Assembly: GCA_018432235.1 (NCBI GenBank)
Contig: JAHDLO010000015.1
Coordinates: 348,798-412,797, forward strand
Length of the DNA: 64,000 nt
Direction: 5' to 3'
Origin: Clostridiaceae bacterium
GTDB lineage: Bacteria; Bacillota; Clostridia; Peptostreptococcales; Natronincolaceae
The translations under genes were made by a program, and so were the position numbers. The stretch's first letter is position 1; each line of letters begins with the position of its first letter. The notes under the pieces were generated by a model. It saw only the letters and a program-made list of their open reading frames with translations, was not told the origin of the DNA and made no database searches. Shown in pieces: positions 35,120 to 43,989 of this stretch.

Positions 35120-35136
35120 ATACCCCTGTAGGGTAT
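35120..35136 (-). promoter_or_regulatory. CsoR-type operator upstream of copA
   Basis: ATACCCCTGTAGGGTAT is an inverted repeat ATACCC-N5-GGGTAT, matching the TACCC/GGGTA pseudopalindrome bound by CsoR repressors. It lies 72 bases before the copA ATG, after the exported-protein gene, implying a second, metal-regulated promoter inside the cluster. Confidence 0.7.
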
Positions 35137-35156
35137 ATGCGAAGCCTTGAAAAAGC

Positions 35157-35171
35157 AGCTTTGAAAAAGCT
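35157..35171 (-). terminator. Short hairpin after the exported Met/His-rich protein gene
   Basis: AGCTTT/AAAGCT stem with 3-base loop, followed on the minus strand by GCTTTTTC. Possible weak terminator before the copA operator. Confidence 0.35.
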
Positions 35172-35194
35172 ACCTTTTCATGTTATTTCAGTTT

Positions 35195-35509
35195 TTAATT
35201 AGCTTTATCATAATTTTGTATAATAGTCTTCGTGGACTTATAACCCATCATACTGTTATGCATCTTTACCATGTCCTCGCTGCTTATATCCCCCATCATA
35301 CCTTGGTTGTCATTACAGTGGGAGCTGTCGGCTTTGGTTACCTCTTCATTATTATCGCAATGAAAATTCGCCGACTCGATGTTATTTACAGCCTTGTTAG
35401 TAGTAATATCAGTATTTTCACTGGTGTTATTTTGTGCATAGGCAATACCTCCTGCTAAACCGATAACGACGACCATTAAAGCTGTTATAGCAAAACCGTT
35501 TCTTTTCAT
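35195..35509 (-). CDS. Exported Met/His-rich small protein (copper locus)
   Basis: A 104-residue protein with a Sec signal peptide (KR, hydrophobic core about 6-22, cleavage after AYA). The mature part is rich in His, Cys, Met and acidic residues (NFHCDNNEE, SSHCNDNQGMMGD, MVKMHNSMMGY), a composition typical of periplasmic or wall-associated copper-binding proteins. ATG 35509 follows GGGAGAT. Between the csoR-like gene and copA, a copper buffer or sensor role is the obvious inference; the family is not named. Confidence 0.75.
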   Translation of the reverse strand: MKRNGFAITALMVVVIGLAGGIAYAQNNTSENTDITTNKAVNNIESANFHCDNNEEVTKADSSHCNDNQGMMGDISSEDMVKMHNSMMGYKSTKTIIQNYDKAN

Positions 35510-35619
35510 TTTGTATATCTCCCTTCAATTATTTATTTGGTTATATTATACTTATAGAATTTGAAGGAATTATGAAGTTTTCACACCATATAGTATAGTT
35601 TATAATGGATGGCGCTTAT

Positions 35620-35883
35620 TTATTTTAACATTTTTTTTATTAACATAAATAAGTCTTTAAATTCCTGGTTACTGTTCTCCTGAATTTCAATAGTATTGAT
35701 ATGATTATGCAGAATAAGCACTTGCAAAGATTTAAGAGCAGCACGGGTTGATTCTAATTGATTAATTATGTCATCACATAAGCGTTTTTCAGCAATCATT
35801 TCTTTTATACCACAAATTTGTCCTTCAATAAGATTTAAACGACGACTTAAATTTTGCTGACTGCCATTATAATGTTCATTCAT
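35620..35883 (-). CDS. csoR: CsoR/RcnR-family metal-responsive repressor, variant ligand set
   Basis: An 87-residue all-helical DUF156 repressor. With ATG 35883 (8 bases after GGAGG) the residues number as in the family: Cys36 (RLCDDI) and His61 (LHNHIN), but position 65, normally Cys in copper-sensing CsoR, is Ile. That C-H-X pattern is nearer to FrmR-type or other non-copper members. Still, the cluster holds copA and a TACCC/GGGTA operator. It may use another ligand (His59 or His4) or sense another metal or aldehyde. The ATG at 35889 is only 2-3 bases from the ribosome site. Confidence 0.85.
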   Translation of the reverse strand: MNEHYNGSQQNLSRRLNLIEGQICGIKEMIAEKRLCDDIINQLESTRAALKSLQVLILHNHINTIEIQENSNQEFKDLFMLIKKMLK

Positions 35884-35971
35884 CTGCATTCCCTCCCTGC
35901 TCTATGAAAAAATTTCATATATAGGTCAATAGGCAGAGGGCATATCGCCACCTATATTGATTTTATTGCAT

Positions 35972-36118
35972 TTATTTATCCTGATGATCTCCGCTGCAGC
36001 AGTCTTTTTCCGTCTTTTTACCTCTCGTTCCGCTATCTCTATGGCCGCCGCAGCAGCCGCCTTTTCTCATTACAAATATCATTGCTACCAGTAATATTAT
36101 CGGTAAAATTTTTTCCAT
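35972..36118 (-). CDS. Small membrane-anchored Cys-rich protein (48 aa)
   Basis: A 48-residue protein: N-terminal span (EKILPIILLVAMIFVM), then KGGCCGGH, a charged linker and DCCSGDHQDK. Two CC pairs and nearby His point to metal binding on the membrane. ATG 36118 has GAGGGAG at good spacing. Such small CCGGH proteins recur near clostridial copper ATPases; I place it in the copper locus by composition and position. Confidence 0.7.
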   Translation of the reverse strand: MEKILPIILLVAMIFVMRKGGCCGGHRDSGTRGKKTEKDCCSGDHQDK

Positions 36119-36151
36119 TAGAACACTCCCTCTTAATGAAATAACACATCA

Positions 36152-36171
36152 ATTGTGGTAAATGCCACAAT
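36152..36171. other. 20-bp palindrome in copper locus
   Basis: ATTGTGG-TAAATG-CCACAAT, perfect 7-bp arms, between the DUF2933 and Cys-rich small genes. Either a regulator site or a transcript hairpin. Confidence 0.45.
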
Positions 36172-36185
36172 CTATAAAGTGATAA

Positions 36186-36413
36186 CTACAGTTCACTGCT
36201 ATCATTATGATCATTATTCTGCTGTTTGCCTTTGACCATAAAGAACATCATTCCCATATGCATTAATGGACAAAGCAGAAGTATTGCAAAGGGTGCCAGT
36301 CTTGAGAATGGGCCGAGATTAATACCTAGTCTGGGCAGAAATGCAATGAGAAGTACAGGTATTAAACAGCATAATAGCATTAATAATCCATGTTTTTTTC
36401 CATGCTCTCTCAT
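36186..36413 (-). CDS. DUF2933-like small membrane protein
   Basis: A 75-residue protein with two membrane spans (about 8-26 and 38-60). Segments LMLLCCLIPVLLIAF and CPLMHMGMMFFM carry Cys, Met and His inside or next to the membrane. It resembles DUF2933, a family often found in metal-resistance loci. ATG follows AGGAGG. Likely part of the copper-handling gene set; biochemical role unknown. Confidence 0.75.
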   Translation of the reverse strand: MREHGKKHGLLMLLCCLIPVLLIAFLPRLGINLGPFSRLAPFAILLLCPLMHMGMMFFMVKGKQQNNDHNDSSEL

Positions 36414-36463
36414 AAAATATAACCTCCTATACTAAAATTTGAGTTTTAAATCTTATAATATTA

Positions 36464-36486
36464 GATGCACGTATCGTGCCACATCC
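36464..36486 (-). terminator. Hairpin after the NusG-II gene
   Basis: Core GCACG/CGTGC (36467-36479) flanked by GATG/CATC. On the minus strand it follows the NusG-domain gene and precedes an AT-rich tract; possible terminator. Confidence 0.4.
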
Positions 36487-36500
36487 TGCTGCGAAAGATA

Positions 36501-36902
36501 TTATCTTGAAATAACATCTAAAGCACTTTCTTCAATCTTTTCCAAAGTAACAATGATTTTATTCGGTAGACATACTATGTTTTCATAGGAGCCTTCAATC
36601 CATCCGGTATCGGAACAAATACCTTCAGGGCATATGCTTTTATCCATAGCCTTCATCCTTACTCTTCCATCTTTAATTTCTATTTCAGCGATTTCATCAC
36701 CAATTTTAAAGCTATAGGATCTTAGGTCGCTGATTTTGCTGTATTGAATTTTTTCGACGACTTCACCATTTATTTGAATTACTGCATAATTCTCTAAAGC
36801 GTTAGCAGCATTACCCCTTACTATAAATACTAAAGCCAGCAGGTTTAGTACTAAAAGAACAGCTATTAAGATTTTGTCGCCGGTTGTCAATATAATTATC
36901 AC
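36501..36902 (-). CDS. NusG domain II-containing membrane protein
   Basis: A 133-residue protein: one N-terminal span (about 9-30) and an extracytoplasmic beta domain of the NusG-II type, with VIQINGEVVEKI, the conserved cysteines of KSICPEGICSDTGWI and NIVCLPNKIIVTLE. The family is common in clostridia, often next to redox or energy genes; function unknown. The start is uncertain: GTG 36902 or a TTG four codons later, both near AGGGTGAT. Confidence 0.82.
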   Translation of the reverse strand: MIIILTTGDKILIAVLLVLNLLALVFIVRGNAANALENYAVIQINGEVVEKIQYSKISDLRSYSFKIGDEIAEIEIKDGRVRMKAMDKSICPEGICSDTGWIEGSYENIVCLPNKIIVTLEKIEESALDVISR

Positions 36903-37113
36903 CCTATTCCCTGTTGATAAGAGCCCTGAAGCATAAATAGTTTATATTTCAATATTATTGTATAGGATGAATGTGAAGACATTTTGAAGATGTTGAAAAA
37001 TATACTCAAAAATAATAACGGTTGATATTATATTAAACCGACCAATTTATCAAAAGTATCTTTGACAGGTATTACACAAATCTAACTTATACAGAGAAAA
37101 CGCTCAAGAAATT

Positions 37114-38220
37114 TTATATTTTAGTACCTACCTTTTCAATCTTAAAATCTGGGATAATATGGATAACCACATTAGAAAAGGTTTTATTCCAATCTTCAGC
37201 TAAAAATATGTCTGGATAATACACCTTTACATATTTACCATAGCCTATATTATCACAGACATATTCCTTTTGAAGCTTCTTAATTAAAGCTTCGCAGTCT
37301 CTCTTTAATTTGTCATTGGCAGCAGCCTCAACCTTTTTAATGATTTCCTCATCATATATTGCTCCATCTAACGTATATTCTGATACATGCGTTGTAATTT
37401 TAATCTCATGAAAAATGTTTAGCTGTGAATCAATCAGCTCTAGGCTTATATTACTTCTGCCTTTTATTTTTCTGAGGCTTACAATACCCTCACTCCCAGT
37501 ATTATCTTCATATATAAATGAAAAGAAGCCGTCATGGATTTCATTTCTAAGTATCATTAGGTTGGCGCTGTCTAAATTATCTAAAATCCCTATCATAGTA
37601 TCATTCTTAAATATAGCAGTGGAATTAATTAAAAGCTCATATTCCTTATTACCATATTTTAAGTATGGCATTACCGGTTCAATACCTTCGGATTTGAGAT
37701 CATTATTAAAGGACCTTAGGTTTGTAGATGGAATTGTGGTTGTCTTATACCCCTGATCGACTAGCTTCAGTATATATTCGCTAAGCAATGGATAAACAGG
37801 GGGAATTAATCTCATAAGCTCTGTAGCCATACCTTCTGTTACAATGATTTTCATGGTGCCCCTCCCCTCTGGGTCCCTCAGTAATGTGTCCACATGTTCC
37901 GATATGCCAGATCGTGCAATTTCCTCTGACAATATTAATAGCTTTGTATTTGTGTATTTTATTATTCTTGCAGCCTTGCTTTGAATGTTATCCTGGGCAC
38001 TTCTCAAGGAATAGCCGACACTGGAAATGTCGGCCTTAGGCTCTACTGCCTCAGGATGTATTGTGGGGGCTATGAGAGTGACATTTATTTTATCTGCTTC
38101 CTCAGTTTTGTCGATACCAATACTATTGATAAGATAAATGTCCTCGATTTGTGTCGAATCCCAACAGCCAAGAAGTATGGATAAGAGTAAGAACAGGATC
38201 AGCCCTTTAAGCCTTTTCAT
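37114..38220 (-). CDS. Ger(x)C-family spore germination lipoprotein
   Basis: A 368-residue lipoprotein: signal peptide with lipobox SILLGC (Cys about 20) followed by the family W-D-S-T-QIED and NSIGIDKTEE. The C-terminal half ends with the HIIPDFKIEKVGTKI region. GerC subunits sit on the outer face of the inner spore membrane as part of a nutrient receptor. The ATG overlaps the end of gerB by 14 bases. Third gene of a GerA-GerB-GerC operon. Confidence 0.92.
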   Translation of the reverse strand: MKRLKGLILFLLLSILLGCWDSTQIEDIYLINSIGIDKTEEADKINVTLIAPTIHPEAVEPKADISSVGYSLRSAQDNIQSKAARIIKYTNTKLLILSEEIARSGISEHVDTLLRDPEGRGTMKIIVTEGMATELMRLIPPVYPLLSEYILKLVDQGYKTTTIPSTNLRSFNNDLKSEGIEPVMPYLKYGNKEYELLINSTAIFKNDTMIGILDNLDSANLMILRNEIHDGFFSFIYEDNTGSEGIVSLRKIKGRSNISLELIDSQLNIFHEIKITTHVSEYTLDGAIYDEEIIKKVEAAANDKLKRDCEALIKKLQKEYVCDNIGYGKYVKVYYPDIFLAEDWNKTFSNVVIHIIPDFKIEKVGTKI

Positions 38221-39310
38221 TTTTCATCTTTCCTCCTCTTAAGTGGTACATGATATATAAAAGCACAGGGATTATAATACCGAAGAAAATCGTAATTTTG
38301 CCTAGTATATCGCTGTAAGCTGCAACCTCTACTGTGTTTCGGGGCAGCAGGGCGATAATAAAGATTAATGGTGCAAATAAATAGGTAAAAAAGGATGTTT
38401 TTTTTGTATTAAATATGGATTGAAGGCCAATGCTTGCAGCAATATACTGTATCGAGATCGTGCCAAATACAGAGAAGGTCCAAAAAATTGCAAAAAATAT
38501 TTCTATGCGCTCTATCACCGGTGTATCCAGTACATCTAGATAGTTTATGGAGACATATAGAATATCTTTTATTTCTATATAGCCAAATAGAGCGATTTGA
38601 GATGCTACAGTAATCGTATAGAATAGCGTAACAAATAGTATAGAGAATACAGAGTATTTGAGGATCTTAGGGTTTTTGTTTGATACCAAGGGATAAAAAA
38701 GCAACACAATTTCAAAGCCAGCAAAGGAATAATATGATGGCAACACACCCTTTAGTATATTGACAACTCCTGATCCCCCAACAGGCATGAGGTTTAAAAC
38801 GGAAGCTTTTGAGAGGGATGGAAAGATTAGTATAATAAATGATAGTATTGACAGAACAATAATTTCGTTAAATCTGCCTACCAACGTTAGTCCATCCTTT
38901 ACAATATATACCGTTGATGCAATTATAATAAAGGTAACAATTATGGTAGGGGTTCTTGGTAGAAACCATGTCCCTACCATATCACTGAGAAATCTAATGA
39001 TTAAACCTGTTGAAAGGACTGCATATACCGAATATGTAAACAGAATTAAATAAGCTATCGGCTTACTTAATAGCTTAGCGGTATACTGAATAAAATTCAT
39101 CTCAGGATGTTTTTGTGCAACGTATATGGCCATAGCTGTTGTTAAGCTAATAATTATGCCATTGATGATAACAGAAATCCAGGCATCCTGTTGAGCAAAC
39201 TCTGCAATTGCTCTGGATAAGCCAAGAACCCCCGTTCCAATCATTATACTGACGATCATTATATATAATTGACCAGAGGTTATTTCACCATCCCTATACC
39301 TATTAATCAT
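38207..39310 (-). CDS. GerB-family spore germination permease
   Basis: A 367-residue membrane protein of the endospore germination permease family (APC superfamily), about ten spans. Begins RYRDGEITSGQLYIMIVS and IGTGVLGLSRAIAEFA, where GerB subunits bind the germinant. ATG 39310 is 7 bases after AAAGGAGTG; the longer frame to 39364 lies within the upstream gene's end and lacks a ribosome site. Works with GerA and GerC as the germinant receptor. Confidence 0.92.
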   Translation of the reverse strand: MINRYRDGEITSGQLYIMIVSIMIGTGVLGLSRAIAEFAQQDAWISVIINGIIISLTTAMAIYVAQKHPEMNFIQYTAKLLSKPIAYLILFTYSVYAVLSTGLIIRFLSDMVGTWFLPRTPTIIVTFIIIASTVYIVKDGLTLVGRFNEIIVLSILSFIILIFPSLSKASVLNLMPVGGSGVVNILKGVLPSYYSFAGFEIVLLFYPLVSNKNPKILKYSVFSILFVTLFYTITVASQIALFGYIEIKDILYVSINYLDVLDTPVIERIEIFFAIFWTFSVFGTISIQYIAASIGLQSIFNTKKTSFFTYLFAPLIFIIALLPRNTVEVAAYSDILGKITIFFGIIIPVLLYIMYHLRGGKMKNEKA

Positions 39311-39332
39311 AGCAAAGCACTCCTTTAGCCTA

Positions 39333-40823
39333 TCATTTTCTAAGTCTATTGCGTGAATTTGCACTCATAGGCCTTTTCTTAAAGCTAAGATTGGGAAACC
39401 GGACTATAGAATCCTTCAAATCGTTCAGCTGGAAAGGGGCATATGGTGTCATGTATGGATTCCCAAAGGAGTTTAGCTTACACATATGTGCTATTATCAG
39501 TACCCACATGACAACAATACCAAAGGCCCCGAAGGTTGCTGCCATGATAATCATGGGAAGACGAATAAATCTGACTGAGTAGGAGGTGCTAAAATGTGGA
39601 AATATATACGACCCTATGGCGGTTATTGCAACTACTATAACCATAACAGGACTGGCTAAGCCTGCTCTTACGGCTGCATCGCCTATGACTATAGCCCCAA
39701 CGATGCCTATTGTTTGCCCAATCCCAGTAGGCAGACGATTGCTCGCCTCCCTCAACAGCTCTATCGTACCCTCCATAAGCAATGCCTCTACAACTGGTGG
39801 GTAAGGAACGCTTACTCTTGTTTTGGCAATATCCAATATAAAATTGGTTGGCAGTATCTCCTGATGAAAGGTTGTTATAGCAACATAAAAGGCCGGAAAG
39901 GTTGTAGCTATTAAGAAGCCCACCATCCGTATAATTCTTACTACATTTCCGTAAAGAATTCTTTCGTAGTAATCCTCGGGTGATTGTATAAATTGTATAA
40001 AGGAAACGGGGAAAATAATCGCATCTGGCGATCCGTCAACCAGTATGGCTATCCTTCCCTCCAGTAAATTTCCGCATACCTTATCGGGCCGTTCAGTGAC
40101 CACCATCTGAGGAAACATAGAAAATTTATTGCTTTCCAAATACTCTTCTATATATCCGCTGTCGAAAATACCATCAACCTTAATGGCATTTAACTTTTCA
40201 ATAGTCTCGTTAAGTACCTTATGATTAACAATATCTTCTATGTAGATGACGCTCACTCTTGTTCGGCTTCTAGTGCCAACCTGTACTTCTCTGATTTTTA
40301 GGTTAGGGTCTTTAATTTTTCTTCTTATCATTGCAGTATTGCTTCTTAAATCCTCTACAAAGCTATCCTTTGGCCCTCGAACAAGCTTTTCGACATTGGA
40401 TTCTTCAACAGATCGAGAGTCCCATTCTCGGGTGTTAATAATTAAAGCAGTGTTATGCCCCTCCACCATAAGAATTGTATCACCAGAAAGTATGCCTAAT
40501 ATGATGTCGCCTACCTTAGATGATGAAGCTATATTATTAACTAAGATTATCTCTTTATAGTAGTTCATATCAGGCTTTTTGCGCATTAGCTTAGATGTCT
40601 GGTAGCTGTGCTGTTTTATTGGCTTTATAATATAATCATTTATGATTTCCTCAGATACCAGTCCATCTAGAGAAATCAATAGACCGTCACAGTCATCGTT
40701 AGCCAGAGGGATTTTTATGCTTCTATAGATGATATCGCAGCAATCCTTTAAGACTAATCTGAAAAGCTGTTGATTGTCGGACAATTTTTTTGTTATTTCT
40801 TGCATTTCATTCAGCTCTGCCAT
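39333..40823 (-). CDS. GerA-family spore germination protein
   Basis: A 496-residue receptor subunit: a large N-terminal soluble domain (about 1-290; contains EGRIAILVDGSPDAIIFP and IQSPEDYYERILYG) and four to five C-terminal spans (about 295-460), with PTGIGQTIGIVGAIVIGDAA typical of the family. First gene of the Ger operon. GGGGAAGTG lies 12 bases before the ATG, rather far, so a downstream start (Met7) is possible. The germinant cannot be read from sequence. Confidence 0.92.
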   Translation of the reverse strand: MAELNEMQEITKKLSDNQQLFRLVLKDCCDIIYRSIKIPLANDDCDGLLISLDGLVSEEIINDYIIKPIKQHSYQTSKLMRKKPDMNYYKEIILVNNIASSSKVGDIILGILSGDTILMVEGHNTALIINTREWDSRSVEESNVEKLVRGPKDSFVEDLRSNTAMIRRKIKDPNLKIREVQVGTRSRTRVSVIYIEDIVNHKVLNETIEKLNAIKVDGIFDSGYIEEYLESNKFSMFPQMVVTERPDKVCGNLLEGRIAILVDGSPDAIIFPVSFIQFIQSPEDYYERILYGNVVRIIRMVGFLIATTFPAFYVAITTFHQEILPTNFILDIAKTRVSVPYPPVVEALLMEGTIELLREASNRLPTGIGQTIGIVGAIVIGDAAVRAGLASPVMVIVVAITAIGSYIFPHFSTSYSVRFIRLPMIIMAATFGAFGIVVMWVLIIAHMCKLNSFGNPYMTPYAPFQLNDLKDSIVRFPNLSFKKRPMSANSRNRLRK

Positions 40824-40938
40824 ATAATTGTAGCACTTCCCCTGCTAAATCGTATTTTAGACCTATATATAGATATAAGGATAGTATACTATTATCTTCA
40901 ATACTTATACTTAGGTGCTTACTTAAACGGTATAAAAT

Positions 40939-40970
40939 AAATGACCCCTATTAATGGGGTCATTTCGAGG
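40939..40970 (-). terminator. Terminator of the chemoreceptor gene
   Basis: 10-bp stem AAATGACCCC (40939-40948) / GGGGTCATTT (40956-40965); on the minus strand followed by ATTTTAT. Confidence 0.85.
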
Positions 40971-40972
40971 CT

Positions 40973-42310
40973 TTAGTACTTAAATTTTAATATAAACTCC
41001 TGCATCTTCTCAGACAGTACAGACAAGACCTCACTGGAGTTTAAGTTTGCTTCTATAGATGAAACCTGAGCCTCAACTGAGGCAGATGCCTCTTCAGTTG
41101 CAGCAGCGTTTTCTTCAGAGATGGCGGAGAGATTCTCCATAATGGATATAATACTCTCTTTTTTGAGCTCCATATTTTGGCTGGAGCTGTTCATATCGGC
41201 AATCACAGATTGCATTTTTTCAATAGTTGCTGCGATTCCCTCGAATTTTTGATTGGTACGATTCAAGCTGTCAGTTTGACTATCGACAACATTGCTCATT
41301 GCCTCGGTATTACTAACTGCTTCATTCGTCTTATTGCTTAGATCCTCGATTACTGCTGCAATTTCATTAGTGAATTCATTAGACTGCTCCGCTAGCTTCC
41401 GGATTTCCTCAGCGACGACAGCGAAGCCCCTGCCGGCGTCCCCTGCCCTAGCGGCCTCTATGGCAGCATTTAAAGCTAATAAATTGGTCTGCTCTGCAAT
41501 GTTTCTTATCATCTCACTGGCTAGAACGATTTTTTCAGCAGCCGTATTGGTATTGATTATTAGCTCACGGGTTTCATTTGATTTTTGCCTACCAAGCTGA
41601 TTTTTCTCAGTAAGCTCAGTGAGTATTCTGAAGCCATCATCCTTTAAGGCATTAACCTCCTGTGAAAAGTCAACCAATCTCAACAAGAGCTGTCTATCAG
41701 TATCCAGAATTTCACCTAGCTCGTTTATCCCTACAACACCCACCTCTACATCCTTTGCCTGTTCATAAGCCCCCCTAGAGATTTCGTTTATGGCCCTAGA
41801 GACCTCCTCAGAGGTATGAAGGCTTTGTTGGCTTTTTTCCTTTAGGCTTACGGATGCGCTACTAACCTCCTGAGAGCTGCTATGAACATTTTGAATGATA
41901 GACGAGAAGCTCTCTTGGAGGGCCATCAAGGCCTTAACCAGGATGCCCATTTCGTCGCCTCTTTTTCCGTACCGTAGCGCTTCATTATCAACGATTTTAC
42001 TTAAATTATAATGGGATAAGGCTTCTACAATTTTTAATACCTTTTTTAGTGGATTAAGAACGATATAATCTAAAAGGACAAGTATTAAAATAGAGCCTGT
42101 AGCTAGATTAATAACAGTATTTATGTAAACTGAAAAGTCACCCTCTATGACATCAAATCTTTGAATGAAATTATTAATGTAAAGCGCAATCGTTGGACTT
42201 ATGATTAAAACGACAACTAATCCAATTAACACCTTTAGCTTAATACCAAGCTTCGTCTTTATAATATTCTTATTACTGAGAAAACTGGATTTTTCCTTTA
42301 GATATTCCAT
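40973..42310 (-). CDS. Methyl-accepting chemotaxis protein without large sensor domain
   Basis: A 445-residue chemoreceptor. Two spans (about 27-47 and 65-87) enclose only about 17 residues, so there is no extracytoplasmic ligand domain. HAMP follows (about 88-140), then the long coiled signalling domain with the hairpin tip [20 protein letters not shown] and [16 protein letters not shown]. It may sense through the membrane or HAMP (energy, pH or temperature) or partner proteins. A CCGATATT element (42419-42426, minus) resembles a sigma-D -10, but the matching -35 is weak. Confidence 0.92.
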   Translation of the reverse strand: MEYLKEKSSFLSNKNIIKTKLGIKLKVLIGLVVVLIISPTIALYINNFIQRFDVIEGDFSVYINTVINLATGSILILVLLDYIVLNPLKKVLKIVEALSHYNLSKIVDNEALRYGKRGDEMGILVKALMALQESFSSIIQNVHSSSQEVSSASVSLKEKSQQSLHTSEEVSRAINEISRGAYEQAKDVEVGVVGINELGEILDTDRQLLLRLVDFSQEVNALKDDGFRILTELTEKNQLGRQKSNETRELIINTNTAAEKIVLASEMIRNIAEQTNLLALNAAIEAARAGDAGRGFAVVAEEIRKLAEQSNEFTNEIAAVIEDLSNKTNEAVSNTEAMSNVVDSQTDSLNRTNQKFEGIAATIEKMQSVIADMNSSSQNMELKKESIISIMENLSAISEENAAATEEASASVEAQVSSIEANLNSSEVLSVLSEKMQEFILKFKY

Positions 42311-42615
42311 TATTCATCCTCCTAATTATAGTCTGATTTGAGTTGATTATTTAATTCATAGCATAGTTCGTTTTATTCTCTATGAATTTTTTCTATCAGC
42401 AGGCATTATTTACTCAAGAATATCGGACTGATATAATCAATACTAACCTCCTATAATATTTTCTATGAGTAGATATTACCTGGATTTCTTTATTTGGTGC
42501 TTTCATCTATAATTCTGGGCTTCATTAAATAAATAGCTTAGCTAATTTTAGTTATCAGGTGATGTCATAGGTCAGGATTCTCTATATAAGTTTAGAAAGG
42601 CATGTGTTGTACAAT
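42311..42615. other. Intergenic region, about 300 bases
   Basis: No gene seen. Contains two similar segments TTCTATGAATTTTTTCTATCAG (42379 area) and TTTTCTATGAGTAG (42461 area), too weak to call a repeat family, plus the promoter zone of the chemoreceptor. Confidence 0.4.
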
Positions 42616-42834
42616 TTAGTGGAGCTTCTTTTTTGCATCGATTGTTAATATGTCATTGATTAAGGAGATGTATTTTGAACCCTTTTTATCTCCCCGCAAT
42701 ACATCGGCTAAATAGCTTTCACTGACATTGATGTTCTGAGCTAAGCTCTTTTGCTGCATGTCCAATTCAATTAATCGCTTCTTTACCCAAGCACCATATG
42801 CTGTTAGCTTTCGTTTATTTTTCTGTTGCTTCAT
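42616..42834 (-). CDS. Small helix-turn-helix protein
   Basis: A 72-residue basic protein whose central part (WVKKRLIELDMQQKSLAQNI, then VSESYLADVLRGDKKG) is a Cro/C1-type helix-turn-helix. ATG 42834 follows GAGGAGG with 7 bases; the longer frame to 42897 has no ribosome site. Divergent from the XRE gene at 43181, sharing the operator region, which suggests a small regulatory pair. No phage genes nearby. Confidence 0.72.
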   Translation of the reverse strand: MKQQKNKRKLTAYGAWVKKRLIELDMQQKSLAQNINVSESYLADVLRGDKKGSKYISLINDILTIDAKKKLH

Positions 42835-43068
42835 TGGTATCCTCCTCTTGGTAAGTGAGTCATTAAGAACCCCCCGTGAAGCTTTGTACTTTTTCATAAC
42901 CCCTACAAAAGTCCCATTTATTTAAGGGATATTAGCTTTTCCGTAGATTTTGAATAAAATTACGCATATTTTAGTCGGAAAATTTTGAAACTATCTCCAG
43001 TGGATAGTTAGTTTTTGGAAATTTTGATTGTATTTTGCAGTTGATTCTGCTAAATTTTAAGTGTATAT

Positions 43069-43133
43069 GTTCACTTTACATAAATTATATGTTCATAAAG
43101 GAACTTTGTCAAGCATCATGTTCTATAAAGAAC
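43069..43133. promoter_or_regulatory. Cluster of GTTC-N6-GAAC operators
   Basis: GTTCATAAAGGAAC (43091-43104) and GTTCTATAAAGAAC (43120-43133) are near-identical 14-bp inverted repeats 29 bases apart; GTTCACTTTACATA (43069) is a half-site 22 bases further left. They lie between the divergent HTH genes, just upstream of the XRE gene. They are likely binding sites of that XRE protein (autoregulation). Confidence 0.65.
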
Positions 43134-43180
43134 ACGCATCTTTGTGAGTTCATTTAAGAGATTAGGAGGAGGCTGAGTTT

Positions 43181-43732
43181 TTGAATACTTTAGGTGAAAG
43201 ACTGAAATACCTACGAAAGGAGAATAACTTAAAACAGCAGGACATAGCTTCTGCCACCGGCATAGCCCGTAGTAACATTAGTAAAATTGAAAGCGATATT
43301 TTAAGTCCTACCAGCAACACCATCATAGCTCTGGCGAATTATTTTGACGTATCTACTGATTGGCTTCTATTAGGGAGAGAATCCAGTAAAGGGATTAGTC
43401 CATGCTATCAAGCATCAGAGATAGTCAGATTTACTTCTAGGCTGCCGAAGGCGCTTACTGGAGACATCATTCAATATATAGAATTTAAGGTTGCCCTTAA
43501 TGCTGACAATATTCTTCCTGACCTTAGGGCAACTGCGACTGACTTTTCCTTAAGGCTTGAAGGTAAAAGTCTAATTCAAGATAAGTCTAATAATCAATTT
43601 ATCTTTATAAAGAAGCTAAAGGAAAAGAACGAAGATATGGTGAAGTCAATTGCATTTGCAAGATTACAGGAGGAGGATGTCTTAAAACAAGCTGACATAC
43701 AGCTCGTGGGGATATTACTCAACGAGAAGTAG
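43181..43732 (+). CDS. XRE-family transcriptional regulator
   Basis: A 183-residue regulator. N-terminal HTH (about 5-62): RLKYLRKENNLKQQDIASAT, GIARSNISKIESD and the family FDVSTDWLLLGR. The C-terminal 110 residues are a helical domain without a recognised motif. Start TTG 43181 is preceded by AGGAGGAGG. It sits next to three operator-like repeats and is probably autoregulated. Targets unknown. Confidence 0.87.
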   Translation: MNTLGERLKYLRKENNLKQQDIASATGIARSNISKIESDILSPTSNTIIALANYFDVSTDWLLLGRESSKGISPCYQASEIVRFTSRLPKALTGDIIQYIEFKVALNADNILPDLRATATDFSLRLEGKSLIQDKSNNQFIFIKKLKEKNEDMVKSIAFARLQEEDVLKQADIQLVGILLNEK

Positions 43733-43989
43733 TATTCTGTTGGATTCAGGGTGAATTTCTTCACCTTTTTTCATTGATATTATACTGGAATTATTATGCC
43801 ATTCCATCATCATCTCCGGTTCCTCTGAGACCTATTTCACTATGACATAATGTCAGAGTTGATACTTTATTAATTTCTATTTCTTATGCCATTTTGAGGA
43901 TGCAGAAAAATATATTAAAATAATTAGGTCCCATATTTCTTTAGGAAATACGGGACTTCAATAGTTAAGGTTATATGATTAGTTTATAT
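43733..43989 (-). terminator. Intergenic with trkH terminator (43928-43956)
   Basis: Imperfect 13-bp stem GTCCCATATTTCT / GGAAATACGGGAC; on the minus strand a T-rich tract follows. Another small stem GGTGAA..TTCACC (43750-43764) follows the XRE gene on the plus strand with TTTTTTC after it, a likely terminator for that gene. Confidence 0.65.

Noticed and set aside
36152..36171. Palindrome as an intrinsic terminator
   Set aside because: No T run on either strand; kept only as a possible operator or hairpin.
42616..43732. HTH gene pair as remnant prophage
   Set aside because: No integrase, structural or lysis genes and no attachment-site repeats nearby.
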